Source: GWF2-38-10 sp964527595 | GTDB taxonomy: Bacteria > Babelota > Babeliae > Babelales > RVW-14 | Reading direction: 5' to 3' | Assembly: GCA_964527595.1 (NCBI GenBank) | Contig: CAZGPI010000004.1 | Coordinates: 24,986-88,985 of the forward strand | Length of the DNA stretch: 64,000 bases | Part shown: piece after piece, positions 7,133 to 16,251 of the stretch | How the letters are laid out: the number at the start of each line of letters is the position of its first letter | Numbering within the stretch: the stretch's first letter is position 1 | Notes under the pieces: model-generated | Seen by the model: the letters and a program-made list of their open reading frames with translations, nothing else | Databases searched by the model: none | Told to the model about the DNA's origin: nothing | Program-made: the position numbers and the translations under genes

Positions 7133-9900
7133 TCTTTGACGCCTTTAACGCTTACGTCATCGGCCAATAGATATTCAACTTGCGCACCAAAATCCTCTGG
7201 GCTATCAAAGTTTGTTTGGATTTGCGCACGAACTTGATCATTAACATTTACCGAAACCGTCCCCTTAATACCACCGCGACCCGATTGATCGGTAAAGTCG
7301 GGAGCTATTTGAACATATTTAAGTGGGCGCGTCAGCTTTTCTAAAAATGTTGTCGCCTTAGGTAACTTATCCTTACTACCCAAAACAATATCATGCAAAT
7401 TTTGTTCAAGCATAGCAAATAAATCGGTCTGCAATTTGGCGTTTTCAGAACCTACCAATAATAAACCAATAATCTGCTCTTCGGTTAACTCTGGCGTTGA
7501 TTCAAGAATAATCGTTGGCTTTTGAAGCGAGCCGGTGGCCTGTAAGGTCACCATATATTTATTGATACGATTACGCGCAACCAAATCAATCAATGGGTCA
7601 TTTAGCTGATTGGTAATAAACTGAATTTTTCCATACTCAATTTTAAGCTTATTGCGTAAGAAACTCAGGTGTCCGCTATCTAAATTAATAGTTCCTGTTA
7701 TTTGAGGAAACTGAGCAATGTTTTGACCATGTGCATAACGAACCCGAACATCAACACTTGCACAAGTTTCAAGCGTATCAGTCCGTGCGCGAATTGGTTG
7801 CTCGGTCAAAATGTGTAAATCAACCTTCAAGCGCTCATTTATTGGAATAAAACTTGCAAATGAACCAGAAAGCATCTCGCCCGATCCTTGAGAAAAAATA
7901 TTATCTTTTAATAAGGCTTTTTTTAATACCAAGGTACCGGAGACATTAAGATCGTTGTCTGGATGCTTATTAAGCAAAAGATTTCCATAAACAAATCCAT
8001 AAAAATCACGTTTCCAATTTACAAAAAGATTGTTAATCGTTAACGGAACATGAACCATCTTAATGGCATAATTATCATCAAAAAGCACCGACGCCTTGCT
8101 ACACTCAATCCGCCCCTTGCAAAAATCAACATGAACATCATTCAATGCAAAAAACTTACGCGTAAAATCAAGCTCAAAACCAAACGCCAAATGTTCTACG
8201 AGGTTACGATTTTCTGGTAAATAAATTTTGCCATCCTTAAGCGATAATAAGCCCGTTATATGAGAAAAATCACGTTGATCAAGCGTTATCCGAAGCGCTG
8301 CTTTATCCCCAAGCACCAAGCGCCGCGAACCTTGGTCCAAAAATGATCGCAATAAAGCAAATTGTACCGATCCTTCAAGAACACGTTTTTCTGAATCATG
8401 AGTCGAAAAATCAATATGTTTTTTGCCGTTTACGATATATTCCCATCGCTTAATATACAGACTGGGTTGATAAGGAATCACCAGCCGATATTCACCGCGA
8501 GGCGTTTTACCTTCAAGGCTAACCTCGTTGTTGGCCACAATATATCCGCCCTTGAGCGCCAAATAATCATTGGTAATTTGATTGAGCATAACCAATGTAT
8601 ACGTTCCATCAAGACCAGCATCTTGGCTAAAATTTGCGGTCACAACAAGATTCCGTGGCTTAATTAACCAACTAAAATGAGATGATTTTTGAGATGCAGA
8701 ACTAAGCGGTTTAATCAATTGCGGATTGGTCAAACGAACTTGCCCACTTTTCTTTTCAGTATCCCACGAAATCGTTCCGTCAAAAAGTCTGTGCTCTGCT
8801 TGTTCAATGCTTATTGCTGCCTGCATTTGTGATTCATCATCACCATGTGCCAATGTTAATGCAACTCGCTTAAAAGGAACGCCCTTGTAAAATAAATCGT
8901 CAACGACTAGACCGCCAGAACTCCCGGTTAATGGAGCAAGTGTTGAAATTTTTAGATTGAATGAACAAACCCCGCCAAGCTCTGTCGCCGATGCCGAACA
9001 CACGGCTTGCGGATCATTTAATTGTGAGAAAAATCGACCAATATTGAGAGCGATACTGGTTGGCAAGTTGCCTTGCAATTGTATCATGTCATTTGGCAAA
9101 AAGGCACAGGATAATTGGTGCTTATTTTCTTTTTTTTCTTGAAGTACAAACACTCGCTTATTATCGGACCACTCACCGGTCACCATATATTCGTTAGCCG
9201 GATCAAAAGCGGCGTGGCTTAAATGTTGCGATAGGGTAAACACCCATGCATTAGTCACACGATCTTTATTAAGCTTGCATGTTCCGTGCATTTTTTGGAG
9301 TAATGGTTTTTTATTAACAAAGGCATCGAGATTATCAATAACTATCGTTCCGGCAAGTCCCTTACTATTTCGATCGCGCTTCTCCTTGGTCAATTCAAAG
9401 GATGCGCTCATCAGTAAACGGACAGGGAATTTTTGATGAATAACGGTGATATCAAAATTATTCAACTGGACTAAGCGAACAGATACGGGAATATCTGGTG
9501 ACGACGGGGATACGATTTTTCTTACATGATCAACAACATCAAGCTGCCCATTAGTAATTGCGGTTGCAACGGCAATGTTGTTAATCGTTACATATAGATG
9601 TATTTTCTTTTTCAAAAAATAGGCGATCGGCGAGACGTGTACTTTAGCCTGCTCAAATGTCCAGTTACATTTTGGACGATCTTTGTCGACAATTTTTCCA
9701 TTGTTTAAAAAAAACGAACAGGTAAATAGATTGATACGCGACGACTGTGCCTTTATCGTCACGTTCCATTCTTTTTCAAGCAAGGTAATAAGTTTATGCG
9801 TAATCAGTTGCTCAACATGGCTATTATTTTGGACAATCCATACCGTAAGTATCAATCCAATAAATAACGACCACAGCAACCGGTATAAAAATCTAAGCAT
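7084..9900 (-). CDS. tamB: TamB/AsmA-like translocation and assembly protein
   Basis: A 938-residue protein with one N-terminal membrane anchor (about residues 5-25) and a long periplasmic region of repeating beta strands. The C-terminal 250 residues fit the TamB (DUF490) domain: GTINLDSGHLSFLRNKL, PLIDLVARNRI, PELTEEQIIGLLLVG, and the terminal IKGTVSVNVNDQV to EVEVRFKL strands. TamB-type proteins bridge inner and outer membranes and assist outer-membrane protein insertion or phospholipid transport. The chain is shorter than E. coli TamB (about 1260 residues). It lies 22 nt downstream of a pseudopilin gene and converges with the coiled-coil gene (49-nt overlap). No TamA is visible in the window. 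Confidence 0.85.
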   Translation of the reverse strand: MLRFLYRLLWSLFIGLILTVWIVQNNSHVEQLITHKLITLLEKEWNVTIKAQSSRINLFTCSFFLNNGKIVDKDRPKCNWTFEQAKVHVSPIAYFLKKKIHLYVTINNIAVATAITNGQLDVVDHVRKIVSPSSPDIPVSVRLVQLNNFDITVIHQKFPVRLLMSASFELTKEKRDRNSKGLAGTIVIDNLDAFVNKKPLLQKMHGTCKLNKDRVTNAWVFTLSQHLSHAAFDPANEYMVTGEWSDNKRVFVLQEKKENKHQLSCAFLPNDMIQLQGNLPTSIALNIGRFFSQLNDPQAVCSASATELGGVCSFNLKISTLAPLTGSSGGLVVDDLFYKGVPFKRVALTLAHGDDESQMQAAISIEQAEHRLFDGTISWDTEKKSGQVRLTNPQLIKPLSSASQKSSHFSWLIKPRNLVVTANFSQDAGLDGTYTLVMLNQITNDYLALKGGYIVANNEVSLEGKTPRGEYRLVIPYQPSLYIKRWEYIVNGKKHIDFSTHDSEKRVLEGSVQFALLRSFLDQGSRRLVLGDKAALRITLDQRDFSHITGLLSLKDGKIYLPENRNLVEHLAFGFELDFTRKFFALNDVHVDFCKGRIECSKASVLFDDNYAIKMVHVPLTINNLFVNWKRDFYGFVYGNLLLNKHPDNDLNVSGTLVLKKALLKDNIFSQGSGEMLSGSFASFIPINERLKVDLHILTEQPIRARTDTLETCASVDVRVRYAHGQNIAQFPQITGTINLDSGHLSFLRNKLKIEYGKIQFITNQLNDPLIDLVARNRINKYMVTLQATGSLQKPTIILESTPELTEEQIIGLLLVGSENAKLQTDLFAMLEQNLHDIVLGSKDKLPKATTFLEKLTRPLKYVQIAPDFTDQSGRGGIKGTVSVNVNDQVRAQIQTNFDSPEDFGAQVEYLLADDVSVKGVKDQRGGLGAEVEVRFKL

Positions 9901-9922
9901 GCATCCCGATCAACCTATTATT

Positions 9923-10495
9923 TCACCACATTTTCCACTGCTGTCCGTCGTATGTATATCTTCTTATATAGGATACCTGAGATATTGGACAAGTTAAAGC
10001 GCCTAGGCACCGACCGCCCTCGTCAGTAAGATACACGGTTCCTGGCGTTATTTTTCCATTTGTCATAAAATTGGCTGTTATTACCCCTTGGCGCGAAGGA
10101 AAAGTAACCGCCTTTTCAATGGGCTTGGTTGGATTTGATGGAGGCCCCTTAACTCGGTCAAGCACCCCAAAACGCACCGAACATGGCAACCGAAGGGTAG
10201 TTATGGTTCCTTGAATCGTTTTAAATTGGTATGTTTTGGCAGCAAGATCAAACGACAATTCCTGCACTTCGTTGCTTGCAATTGCCCGCTGCTGAAGATA
10301 AGAAAATATTGAATAGAGCTTATTAATTTCAGCGTGTACTAAAAAGCGAGCAAAATAAGTTGTTCGCGGAACGGTAAAGGTGACAATGAGTAACACCAAT
10401 GCCAAGGTAATGAGAAGTTCGATGAGCGAATAGCCAGCCCGTGCGGCGCTTGAGCACGTATCAAAAAACCCATTATTTTTATTAATGCAAGCCAT
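9923..10495 (-). CDS. Minor pseudopilin, GspH-like
   Basis: A 190-residue prepilin with a long basic/polar leader (about 20 residues) ending ARAG, cut before YSLIELLITLALVLLIV. The Gly at -1 and the Glu at +5 are present. The body fits GspH/FimT minor pseudopilins: a helix containing YSIFSYLQQRAIASNE, followed by strands and a VYLTDEGG motif. It is probably a tip component of the type II secretion pseudopilus whose other parts lie at 24-33 kb. The ATG at 10495 has GAGGTGG about 6 nt upstream; the GTG at 10504 lies inside that site. ruvA is 74 nt upstream and tamB 22 nt downstream. Confidence 0.8.
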   Translation of the reverse strand: MACINKNNGFFDTCSSAARAGYSLIELLITLALVLLIVTFTVPRTTYFARFLVHAEINKLYSIFSYLQQRAIASNEVQELSFDLAAKTYQFKTIQGTITTLRLPCSVRFGVLDRVKGPPSNPTKPIEKAVTFPSRQGVITANFMTNGKITPGTVYLTDEGGRCLGALTCPISQVSYIRRYTYDGQQWKMW

Positions 10496-10569
10496 TACCC
10501 CCACCTCAAATCATTTTTTATCTTACGCTTGCTGGGCGTTCCCCCCAACACCCCCTAAAAAAACATTCG

Positions 10570-11172
10570 TTATGCCCCCGTAGCCAAATAGGCCAACGCC
10601 GAACGAATAAGTTGATCAAGCGAACAATTTTGCCCCTGATGTTTTGCCGCCAAATAGGTCATTGTTTTACCAATTTCTGGTTTGGAATAATTGAGCGACG
10701 TCAAAACTTCACTTACATTATGCCATTCGACAAAGCTTTGTTGCTCTTCAGCGGTCACATCGCCAGACGCAAGCAACTTGGTCACCTTATGCTTCAGCTC
10801 AACAATTAATTGTTCCGCTTTTTTTGGTCCAATTCCATTGAGTGAGCTCAGCCCTTTTTCGTTTTGGGCACTAATCAGCTTAAGAAATGCGCCCGCGCTT
10901 ACTTGCGTTAAAATGTTTAATGCAATTGATGGACCAATTTTTGGACAATCAATGATCATCAAAAAAACAGATCGTTCCAATTCGCTTGAAAAGCCTAAAA
11001 GGCTAAAACCATGTTCTTGATTCCAATGAAGGTACGTGTAAAGCTCAACCGATTGATCCTGAACATATCCGGATGCTTTGGGCACCAAAACCGACAACCC
11101 AAGCCCACCGATCAAAACGGTTATCGATTTCTCACGAACATTTTTTATCACCCCAGCAAGATAGTCTATCAT
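10570..11172 (-). CDS. ruvA: Holliday junction helicase subunit RuvA
   Basis: A 200-residue protein of standard RuvA length. Domain I (OB fold) opens with MIDYLAGVI and ends near LLGFSSELER. Domain II has the helix-hairpin-helix pair (CPKIGPSIALNIL and LNGIGPKKAEQLIVELK), which contacts DNA. A short linker leads to domain III (about residues 150-198), which binds RuvB. RuvA tetramers hold Holliday junctions while RuvB drives branch migration. It lies 24 nt after dcd in a thyX-dcd-ruvA run of DNA-metabolism genes. AAGGG is 8 nt upstream of the start. ruvB and ruvC are not in this window. Confidence 0.95.
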   Translation of the reverse strand: MIDYLAGVIKNVREKSITVLIGGLGLSVLVPKASGYVQDQSVELYTYLHWNQEHGFSLLGFSSELERSVFLMIIDCPKIGPSIALNILTQVSAGAFLKLISAQNEKGLSSLNGIGPKKAEQLIVELKHKVTKLLASGDVTAEEQQSFVEWHNVSEVLTSLNYSKPEIGKTMTYLAAKHQGQNCSLDQLIRSALAYLATGA

Positions 11173-11196
11173 TATGGCGACCCTTAGTTTCTTATT

Positions 11197-11769
11197 TTAT
11201 AACCGTGGTAATGTTACGCCAACTTGATTCATATATTTACCCTTGCGATCGGCATATGAAACTTCACACTCCTCATTGGCCTGAAAAAAAATAACTTGGG
11301 CTATCCCTTCATTAGCGTAAATTTTTGCTGGCAACGGCGTTGTATTTGAAATTTCAATGGTAACATAACCTTCCCATTCTGGTTCAAAAGGCGTCACATT
11401 GACGATAATGCCGCAACGAGCATAGGTTGATTTACCAAGACAAATCGTCAAAATATTGCGCGGTATACGAAAATATTCAATACTTCGCGCTAACGCAAAC
11501 GAGTTTGGAGGAATAACGCAGACGTCGCCCTTGCGTTCTATAAACGCATCATCTTTAAACTCTTTTGGATCAATAATAGAATTGTATACGTTGGTAAAAA
11601 TCTTGAACTCATCGGCCACGCGTAAATCGTAACCATAACTCGATACACCAAAACTAATAGCCTTAACACCCGAAGCAGCAACTTGTCTCGTTTGCGCTTC
11701 AACAAATGGTTCTATCATTTTGTGGCTTAATGCCATATTACGAATCCAGTGATCTGCTTTGATACTCAT
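11197..11769 (-). CDS. dcd: dCTP deaminase
   Basis: A 190-residue enzyme that deaminates dCTP to dUTP on the route to dTMP. Family motifs are clear: SSYGYDLR near residue 45, GKSTYARCGI with the substrate-binding Ser and Arg, and TPFEPEWEG, which carries the catalytic Glu of dCTP deaminases. The length matches the E. coli type (about 190). AAGGAG lies directly upstream of the ATG at 11769. It follows thyX by 15 nt; Dcd (with a dUTPase) supplies the dUMP that ThyX methylates, so the pair forms a short thymidylate module. A bifunctional Dcd/dUTPase is possible, but I cannot tell by eye. Confidence 0.95.
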   Translation of the reverse strand: MSIKADHWIRNMALSHKMIEPFVEAQTRQVAASGVKAISFGVSSYGYDLRVADEFKIFTNVYNSIIDPKEFKDDAFIERKGDVCVIPPNSFALARSIEYFRIPRNILTICLGKSTYARCGIIVNVTPFEPEWEGYVTIEISNTTPLPAKIYANEGIAQVIFFQANEECEVSYADRKGKYMNQVGVTLPRL

Positions 11770-11784
11770 TGTAACTCCTTAATT

Positions 11785-12510
11785 TTAAATTTTCCCTGCT
11801 TCCAATAAAGCCTTCCAACTTACTGGAAAAAACTGCTCAATTTGTTGCGAAACAAGTTGCGCATAATCACGAATCTCTTTTTGTGCCGAGGCATCAAGCC
11901 TCAATCCCGCAAGCCGCGCATAACCGCCAAGGCTCGCCGTCTCAATAAACTCGGTATACATAGATTGTGGTAATATCGTACGAGCTTGCTCTGGGCAAAC
12001 ATTTTGCTCAAGAAGCTCATTGTATAAATCAAGTGCGCCTTGCGTATGAACTCGCATCTTTTCAACAAGATCGATATTGTTGTCTATAATCTCACTACTG
12101 GAACCTTGCTTGATATTTTTTTCACGCTTACGCAATAACGATGGAATAAAAAAGTCTGGTGCATCGGACACATAACGACGAGACACTTCATTTCGCGTAA
12201 AACCAACGGTGCAGCGCCACCATTCACGAGCAATAAAAATAGGCATCTTTATGCGAAATCTTAGTTGCGGATGAAAAAACGGAGCGCTATGATTATGCTT
12301 TGCTAAATACGTAACCAGCGCCTTATCACGCTCAAAAAGTTCGTAGGTCGGTTGCTCAAGATCACCAACCGCTTCAAAAACAGACTCCTTGTTAAACGAA
12401 ACACGAGCCGCATTAACCACGGTTAAATCACTGCCAAAAACTTCTAACAACTCAACAAATCCAAGCCCATCTTCGATAAAAAGCTTTTTTTGAGTTCCTG
12501 CAGTTTGCAT
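11785..12510 (-). CDS. thyX: Flavin-dependent thymidylate synthase, atypical motif
   Basis: A 241-residue protein that should convert dUMP to dTMP using FAD, NADPH and methylene-tetrahydrofolate. The signature region reads REWWRCTVGFTRNEVSRRY. The downstream half (NE-x-S-x-RY) is kept, but the usual RHRxxS part is replaced by RCTVGFT. The dUMP/FAD region MYTEFIETASLGGYARLAGLR also fits. The upstream half carries AARVSF and HNHSAPFFHPQLRFRIKMP, matching the usual N-terminal ThyX strands. I therefore call it ThyX of a divergent subgroup. GGGGAAG precedes the start. dcd follows after 15 nt. No ThyA is seen in the window. Confidence 0.85.
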   Translation of the reverse strand: MQTAGTQKKLFIEDGLGFVELLEVFGSDLTVVNAARVSFNKESVFEAVGDLEQPTYELFERDKALVTYLAKHNHSAPFFHPQLRFRIKMPIFIAREWWRCTVGFTRNEVSRRYVSDAPDFFIPSLLRKREKNIKQGSSSEIIDNNIDLVEKMRVHTQGALDLYNELLEQNVCPEQARTILPQSMYTEFIETASLGGYARLAGLRLDASAQKEIRDYAQLVSQQIEQFFPVSWKALLEAGKI

Positions 12511-12713
12511 AATTCTTCCCCTAACAAAAATTCATTAACCATTTTTTCAAGTTTGAAAAATTTTGCTCGGTTTAGCAAGCAATACCCAAATTCGCATAGC
12601 ATAACTCAAAAACAATTCAAAGTTCTTAAGATATGATACAATCTTTTATCGTCGATGTTTTATATCTTTTTCGTAAAAATAAAGATTAAAAAATCAAGAA
12701 AGTTGCTGTAGTT

Positions 12714-13877
12714 ATGAAGATTTTAATTTCTTTGATATTTTGCTTCTGTTCTTTTTGTCCTTGCGCCGCATGGCGTGAAATGGTTGTTAAAACAACCGTT
12801 GCCGATTTATGTACTCTCAACGAAAAAACAAATAAGCCTCGTGTCTTTTCGCTTGAAGATTTACAAGGGCGCCACAAAAAAAATCCGGCCATTTACAAAA
12901 ACCAACCCTCAATATTTAGCAAAGACAACCCATACCTGATCACACAGTTGCTTTTTGGAGAACGCGTTTTGGTCGAACCCTGGAACGCCGATTGGTACAA
13001 AGTTCAGGCCCCAGAACAAAAGGTTTTTCATGAATCCACATGGGAACCATGTTCAGGATTTGTTCGCACAGATTTTTTGGCTGAATATCAGGCCGCTCAC
13101 ACAACATGTTTGACTGTTGCAAAGCCTTGGTCTCTGTTATATAAAAAAGAAAAAAAATTAAGAAGTGTTATCAAAACATTGTCACTTGGAACTTGCCTTG
13201 ATGGCATAGAAAAAAAGGGTAGCTGGTGGATTGTTGAAACGCCACTCGGCCAAGGCGTTATTGCCGAGGCAGATGTTATGGAACCATCTGATGGAAAAGA
13301 TATAGCGAGTCTCCGAACCGCTGTTATAAATACGGCAAAATTATTTTTAGGTGGGCCCTACATTTGGGGCGGTGGGAGCGCATGGAAGGAACATACTATG
13401 CGTCAACCAAGTGGATTGAAAGATCAAATAACTGGCGTTGATTGCTCCGCTTTAGTGAGGCTTGCATTTAAAGTTCATGGCTTATTGGTCACGCGCAATT
13501 CTCATAGCCAATGGTTATCAACAGCACCCGTTGCAACCGGAGATCTTTTATTGCCTGGCGATTTGATTTTTTTTGCTGATGCCAAGCAAAAACCATTGCA
13601 CATTAATCATGTGATAATGTACACAGGAAAGGATGAACAAGAAAATGATATCGTCTTAGAAAGCAACGGAAAAATGAATCCATTCGGCGTAAGAATGGTA
13701 GCCACCAAAGAATGTAAACGCTTTGAAAATAAACAACTAAGCGAATTGCGCAATGAACAAAAAACTCGCTGGTTTTTAGAGGGTAAAGAAATTCATGAGG
13801 TTATGTATTTTGGCTCACTTTTTACACCAGAAAAAATTGCAGAATTGCGTCAAGATTTTTTGCGCGTCAGAAAATAA
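12714..13877 (+). CDS. Secreted NlpC/P60 cysteine peptidase with SH3-like domains
   Basis: A 387-residue protein. A signal peptide (about 1-19) precedes two probable bacterial SH3-like segments (about 75-125 and 130-190; WYKVQAP and WWIVETPLGQG strands) and an NlpC/P60 domain (about 200-330). The catalytic Cys is C244 in GVDCSALVRLAF and the His is H299 in INHVIMYTG. PYIWGGGS at 215-222 is the usual start of the fold. Such enzymes cut peptide stems of peptidoglycan (gamma-D-Glu-diamino acid bonds). It is a lone plus-strand gene facing the UDG gene, 3 nt apart at the stops. A TATGAT at 12632-12637 could be its -10 box. Confidence 0.88.
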   Translation: MKILISLIFCFCSFCPCAAWREMVVKTTVADLCTLNEKTNKPRVFSLEDLQGRHKKNPAIYKNQPSIFSKDNPYLITQLLFGERVLVEPWNADWYKVQAPEQKVFHESTWEPCSGFVRTDFLAEYQAAHTTCLTVAKPWSLLYKKEKKLRSVIKTLSLGTCLDGIEKKGSWWIVETPLGQGVIAEADVMEPSDGKDIASLRTAVINTAKLFLGGPYIWGGGSAWKEHTMRQPSGLKDQITGVDCSALVRLAFKVHGLLVTRNSHSQWLSTAPVATGDLLLPGDLIFFADAKQKPLHINHVIMYTGKDEQENDIVLESNGKMNPFGVRMVATKECKRFENKQLSELRNEQKTRWFLEGKEIHEVMYFGSLFTPEKIAELRQDFLRVRK

Positions 13878-13880
13878 AAT

Positions 13881-14600
13881 CTATTCTTTTATCTTTTCCA
13901 TAATTTGCTTCATATCTTCCCAGACTATTTTTTTAGCATCTGGATTTCTTAAAAGATAAGCAGGGTGATAAGTCGGCATAGTTGGAATACCATGAAATTC
14001 GACAAACTTTCCACGCATGTTAGTTATTTTTGCTTCATTGCCAAACAATGCTTGCAAGGACGTAGCACCTAACAAACAAATGATTTTTGGTTTGATGATC
14101 TCAATTTCTTTAAACAAAATTAACTTAGTACATGTATCAATTTCTACAGCGAGAGGAACTCGGTTGCTTGGTGGACGACATTTAACAACGTTGGATATAT
14201 AGACATCTTCGCGCGTTAACTCCATCGCCTGAATTATCTTAGTTAATAATTGTCCGGCTCTTCCAATAAATGGTCGGCCCTTTTCATCTTCATCTCGCCC
14301 TGGCCCTTCGCCAACAAACATAAGTTGTGCGAAAATATTGCCCTCGCCAAAAACAACCTGTTTTCGCCCTTGGGTTGCAAGCGGGCAAGCTTGACAGCCC
14401 TTGCAAGTTGTTTTAATGAGGTCGAGTTGCTCTTGTCTTTTTGGATCTTGCGGTGTATTTGGTTGGGAGATATTTTTTTTTGCCGCCGCCTTTGGATTTT
14501 CTTGCTGGTCGTTATATACAAAGCCATTTGGCTGATTTTTTAGAAATTGTAAATAAGCAAAAAGATTATTTTTGGGGCAACAACTATCGTAAGAACTCAC
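13881..14600 (-). CDS. Uracil-DNA glycosylase, family 4 (iron-sulfur)
   Basis: A 239-residue protein that removes uracil from DNA. Family 4 hallmarks are GEGPGRDEDEKGRPFIGRAGQ (in part), the KCRPPSNR motif and THP-like TYHPAYLLRNP. Four cysteines that can hold the 4Fe-4S cluster are C66 and C69 (CKGC), C141 and C157. About 55 variable residues precede the domain. The chosen start is the GTG at 14600 with AAAGGA 6 nt upstream; an ATG at 14639 falls inside the loop of the upstream terminator hairpin. With dCTP deaminase producing dUTP nearby, uracil repair makes sense in this genome. Confidence 0.9.
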   Translation of the reverse strand: MSSYDSCCPKNNLFAYLQFLKNQPNGFVYNDQQENPKAAAKKNISQPNTPQDPKRQEQLDLIKTTCKGCQACPLATQGRKQVVFGEGNIFAQLMFVGEGPGRDEDEKGRPFIGRAGQLLTKIIQAMELTREDVYISNVVKCRPPSNRVPLAVEIDTCTKLILFKEIEIIKPKIICLLGATSLQALFGNEAKITNMRGKFVEFHGIPTMPTYHPAYLLRNPDAKKIVWEDMKQIMEKIKE

Positions 14601-14619
14601 AGCAATCCTTTGTCTAAAA

Positions 14620-14666
14620 TAATTAAGGCAACAACGCATAAAGTATACTGTTGTTGCCTTAATTTG
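14620..14666 (-). terminator. Hairpin terminator after the C11 protease gene
   Basis: A perfect 15-bp inverted repeat (14620-14634 and 14652-14666, 17-nt loop) is followed on the minus strand by ATTTTAGAC. It lies about 20 nt past the protease stop and immediately upstream of the UDG start at 14600. Confidence 0.7.
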
Positions 14667-14686
14667 ACTATGTCTTTCGACCGTGT

Positions 14687-16159
14687 TTATTTTTTGTGTT
14701 TAGCTAAAAACTTCGGTGCGGTTACTGCTTCAAATCTTGTTTTTAAATACTTTGTCAGAAAGCCAGACCATTTCGTATTTTTATCAAAAACAGTTTTGAG
14801 GTATGAAGCATGAATGGTGCGAGTTGGAAAGAAAAAGGAAAGTCCAGTCGCTTGATTTAATCCACTTCCTGCAACATTGGCAATAATCATACGCTGCAGA
14901 ATGGCTATTCCTTGTTGCGTTTTTTCCTTAAGTGGATTTGTAGCAAATTGCGCCTTGGCCAAAGCTTGATTTAGGCTTGCATAAAAATTACCAAGATCAA
15001 TATAATCTGGGTCATCAAATTCAAGTGTTGATGAAGGGCTCAGACGAATATCCCTAATAATTTTTGTTAAAGCCGCTCCATTTGGAGAAGAAATAAGGTC
15101 GGTTAATATTTTTGTGATTTGTGCAAAATTTTCTTCAAATAGGGTGATTAATTCGGTACTTATTGCCGATTGTGTATAGTCAGCGTGCGTTGGATAATAT
15201 TGGCTTGCATAGGCTTGAACAATATGTTTTGCAAAAATATCGGGGGATAATGTCCCATTTGCTAATGGCGCAAGAACCATTGAATAATCATAGCCTTCGC
15301 CCGGCTCTACTTCTTGCGAACCAACCATATAGTTTACTGAATTTTTGACCTGTGAACCAATTTCAACCATTTCCATCATGCATGCGTCCATACAGAGGAT
15401 GTCGAGCTTTTTACCATTAAGCAATTCCTTGCTGATACGGTCAAGAACAATTTGAAGATCTTGATTAGTTAAGTAGGTTTGAAAGGTATCGTTAAAAGCT
15501 ATTCCACGATCGTTATAGATTGGCTGAGGATAAGACAAGCTTGCATGCAATCGAGACAGTCTGCGATTGAGTTCATTTAATCCCGTTTTTTTATTGAGTG
15601 AAAACATTTCATTGCGACGAATTAAAAAGTGTTTACCCCAGATACTTGGATCTTTTATTCCTGAGCCATGATTCCAGAGAACAAGGCAATGGTGGTTAGC
15701 TGGATAATTTTGCAGAGTCCATAAAATAAAGTTGTACAAACTAGATTGTGTACCACTAACACAACCAGAATTATTGCTATCATGAAATACAGGAGTAGCC
15801 GTTCCTTTTTGAAGGTAATAACGCGTCATTTCTTTAGCGCCAAGTTCATCGAGTTGAATGATGAGGTTCATGGTATTTGATGAGCCAATTTTTAACATTT
15901 GTTGAATATTTTTGATGGCAAATTGATGAAGATTATTGTTGGCAGCAAAATACACCATAAAATTCCAGTCTTTACGTGCTCGGTGAGGAGCCGGAATAGT
16001 CGTTGATAATGGAATAAGTTGAGGATCTTTAACAAGTAATTCTGTAATGTTTGGGCTTCGCGTTGATTGTGCTTCTGTTGAAACACCTTGCGCACACCAT
16101 GCAGTTGAAATAATTATCGCAATAGAAAGCGACGCAATTCTTGCAAAAATCTTCTTCAT
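14687..16159 (-). CDS. Secreted clostripain-family cysteine protease (peptidase C11)
   Basis: A 490-residue exported protease. The signal peptide spans about 1-23 (ends TAWCAQG). The catalytic His is H164 in VLWNHGSG and the catalytic Cys is C260 in CMDACMMEMVE, both in the caspase-like arrangement of clan CD. The family's N-terminal strand WNFMVYFAANNN is at 65-76, and a SQEVEPGEGY loop follows. C11 enzymes cleave after Arg or Lys and are often secreted. AAGGAG lies upstream of the ATG at 16159. It sits alone with its own terminator. Its target is unknown; secretion by the type II system encoded nearby is a guess. Confidence 0.9.
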   Translation of the reverse strand: MKKIFARIASLSIAIIISTAWCAQGVSTEAQSTRSPNITELLVKDPQLIPLSTTIPAPHRARKDWNFMVYFAANNNLHQFAIKNIQQMLKIGSSNTMNLIIQLDELGAKEMTRYYLQKGTATPVFHDSNNSGCVSGTQSSLYNFILWTLQNYPANHHCLVLWNHGSGIKDPSIWGKHFLIRRNEMFSLNKKTGLNELNRRLSRLHASLSYPQPIYNDRGIAFNDTFQTYLTNQDLQIVLDRISKELLNGKKLDILCMDACMMEMVEIGSQVKNSVNYMVGSQEVEPGEGYDYSMVLAPLANGTLSPDIFAKHIVQAYASQYYPTHADYTQSAISTELITLFEENFAQITKILTDLISSPNGAALTKIIRDIRLSPSSTLEFDDPDYIDLGNFYASLNQALAKAQFATNPLKEKTQQGIAILQRMIIANVAGSGLNQATGLSFFFPTRTIHASYLKTVFDKNTKWSGFLTKYLKTRFEAVTAPKFLAKHKK

Positions 16160-16251
16160 AAAAAGGCTCCTTGATTGGGCGACGGCTAAAAGATAAAACA
16201 CCAGATCGCACCATAACAAGAGCCAACGCCTTTTCGCAAGTAATTGAAAAT

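Noticed and set aside
14601..14639. UDG start at the ATG 14639
   Set aside because: That ATG is in the loop of the upstream terminator hairpin; GTG 14600 has a well-spaced ribosome binding site.
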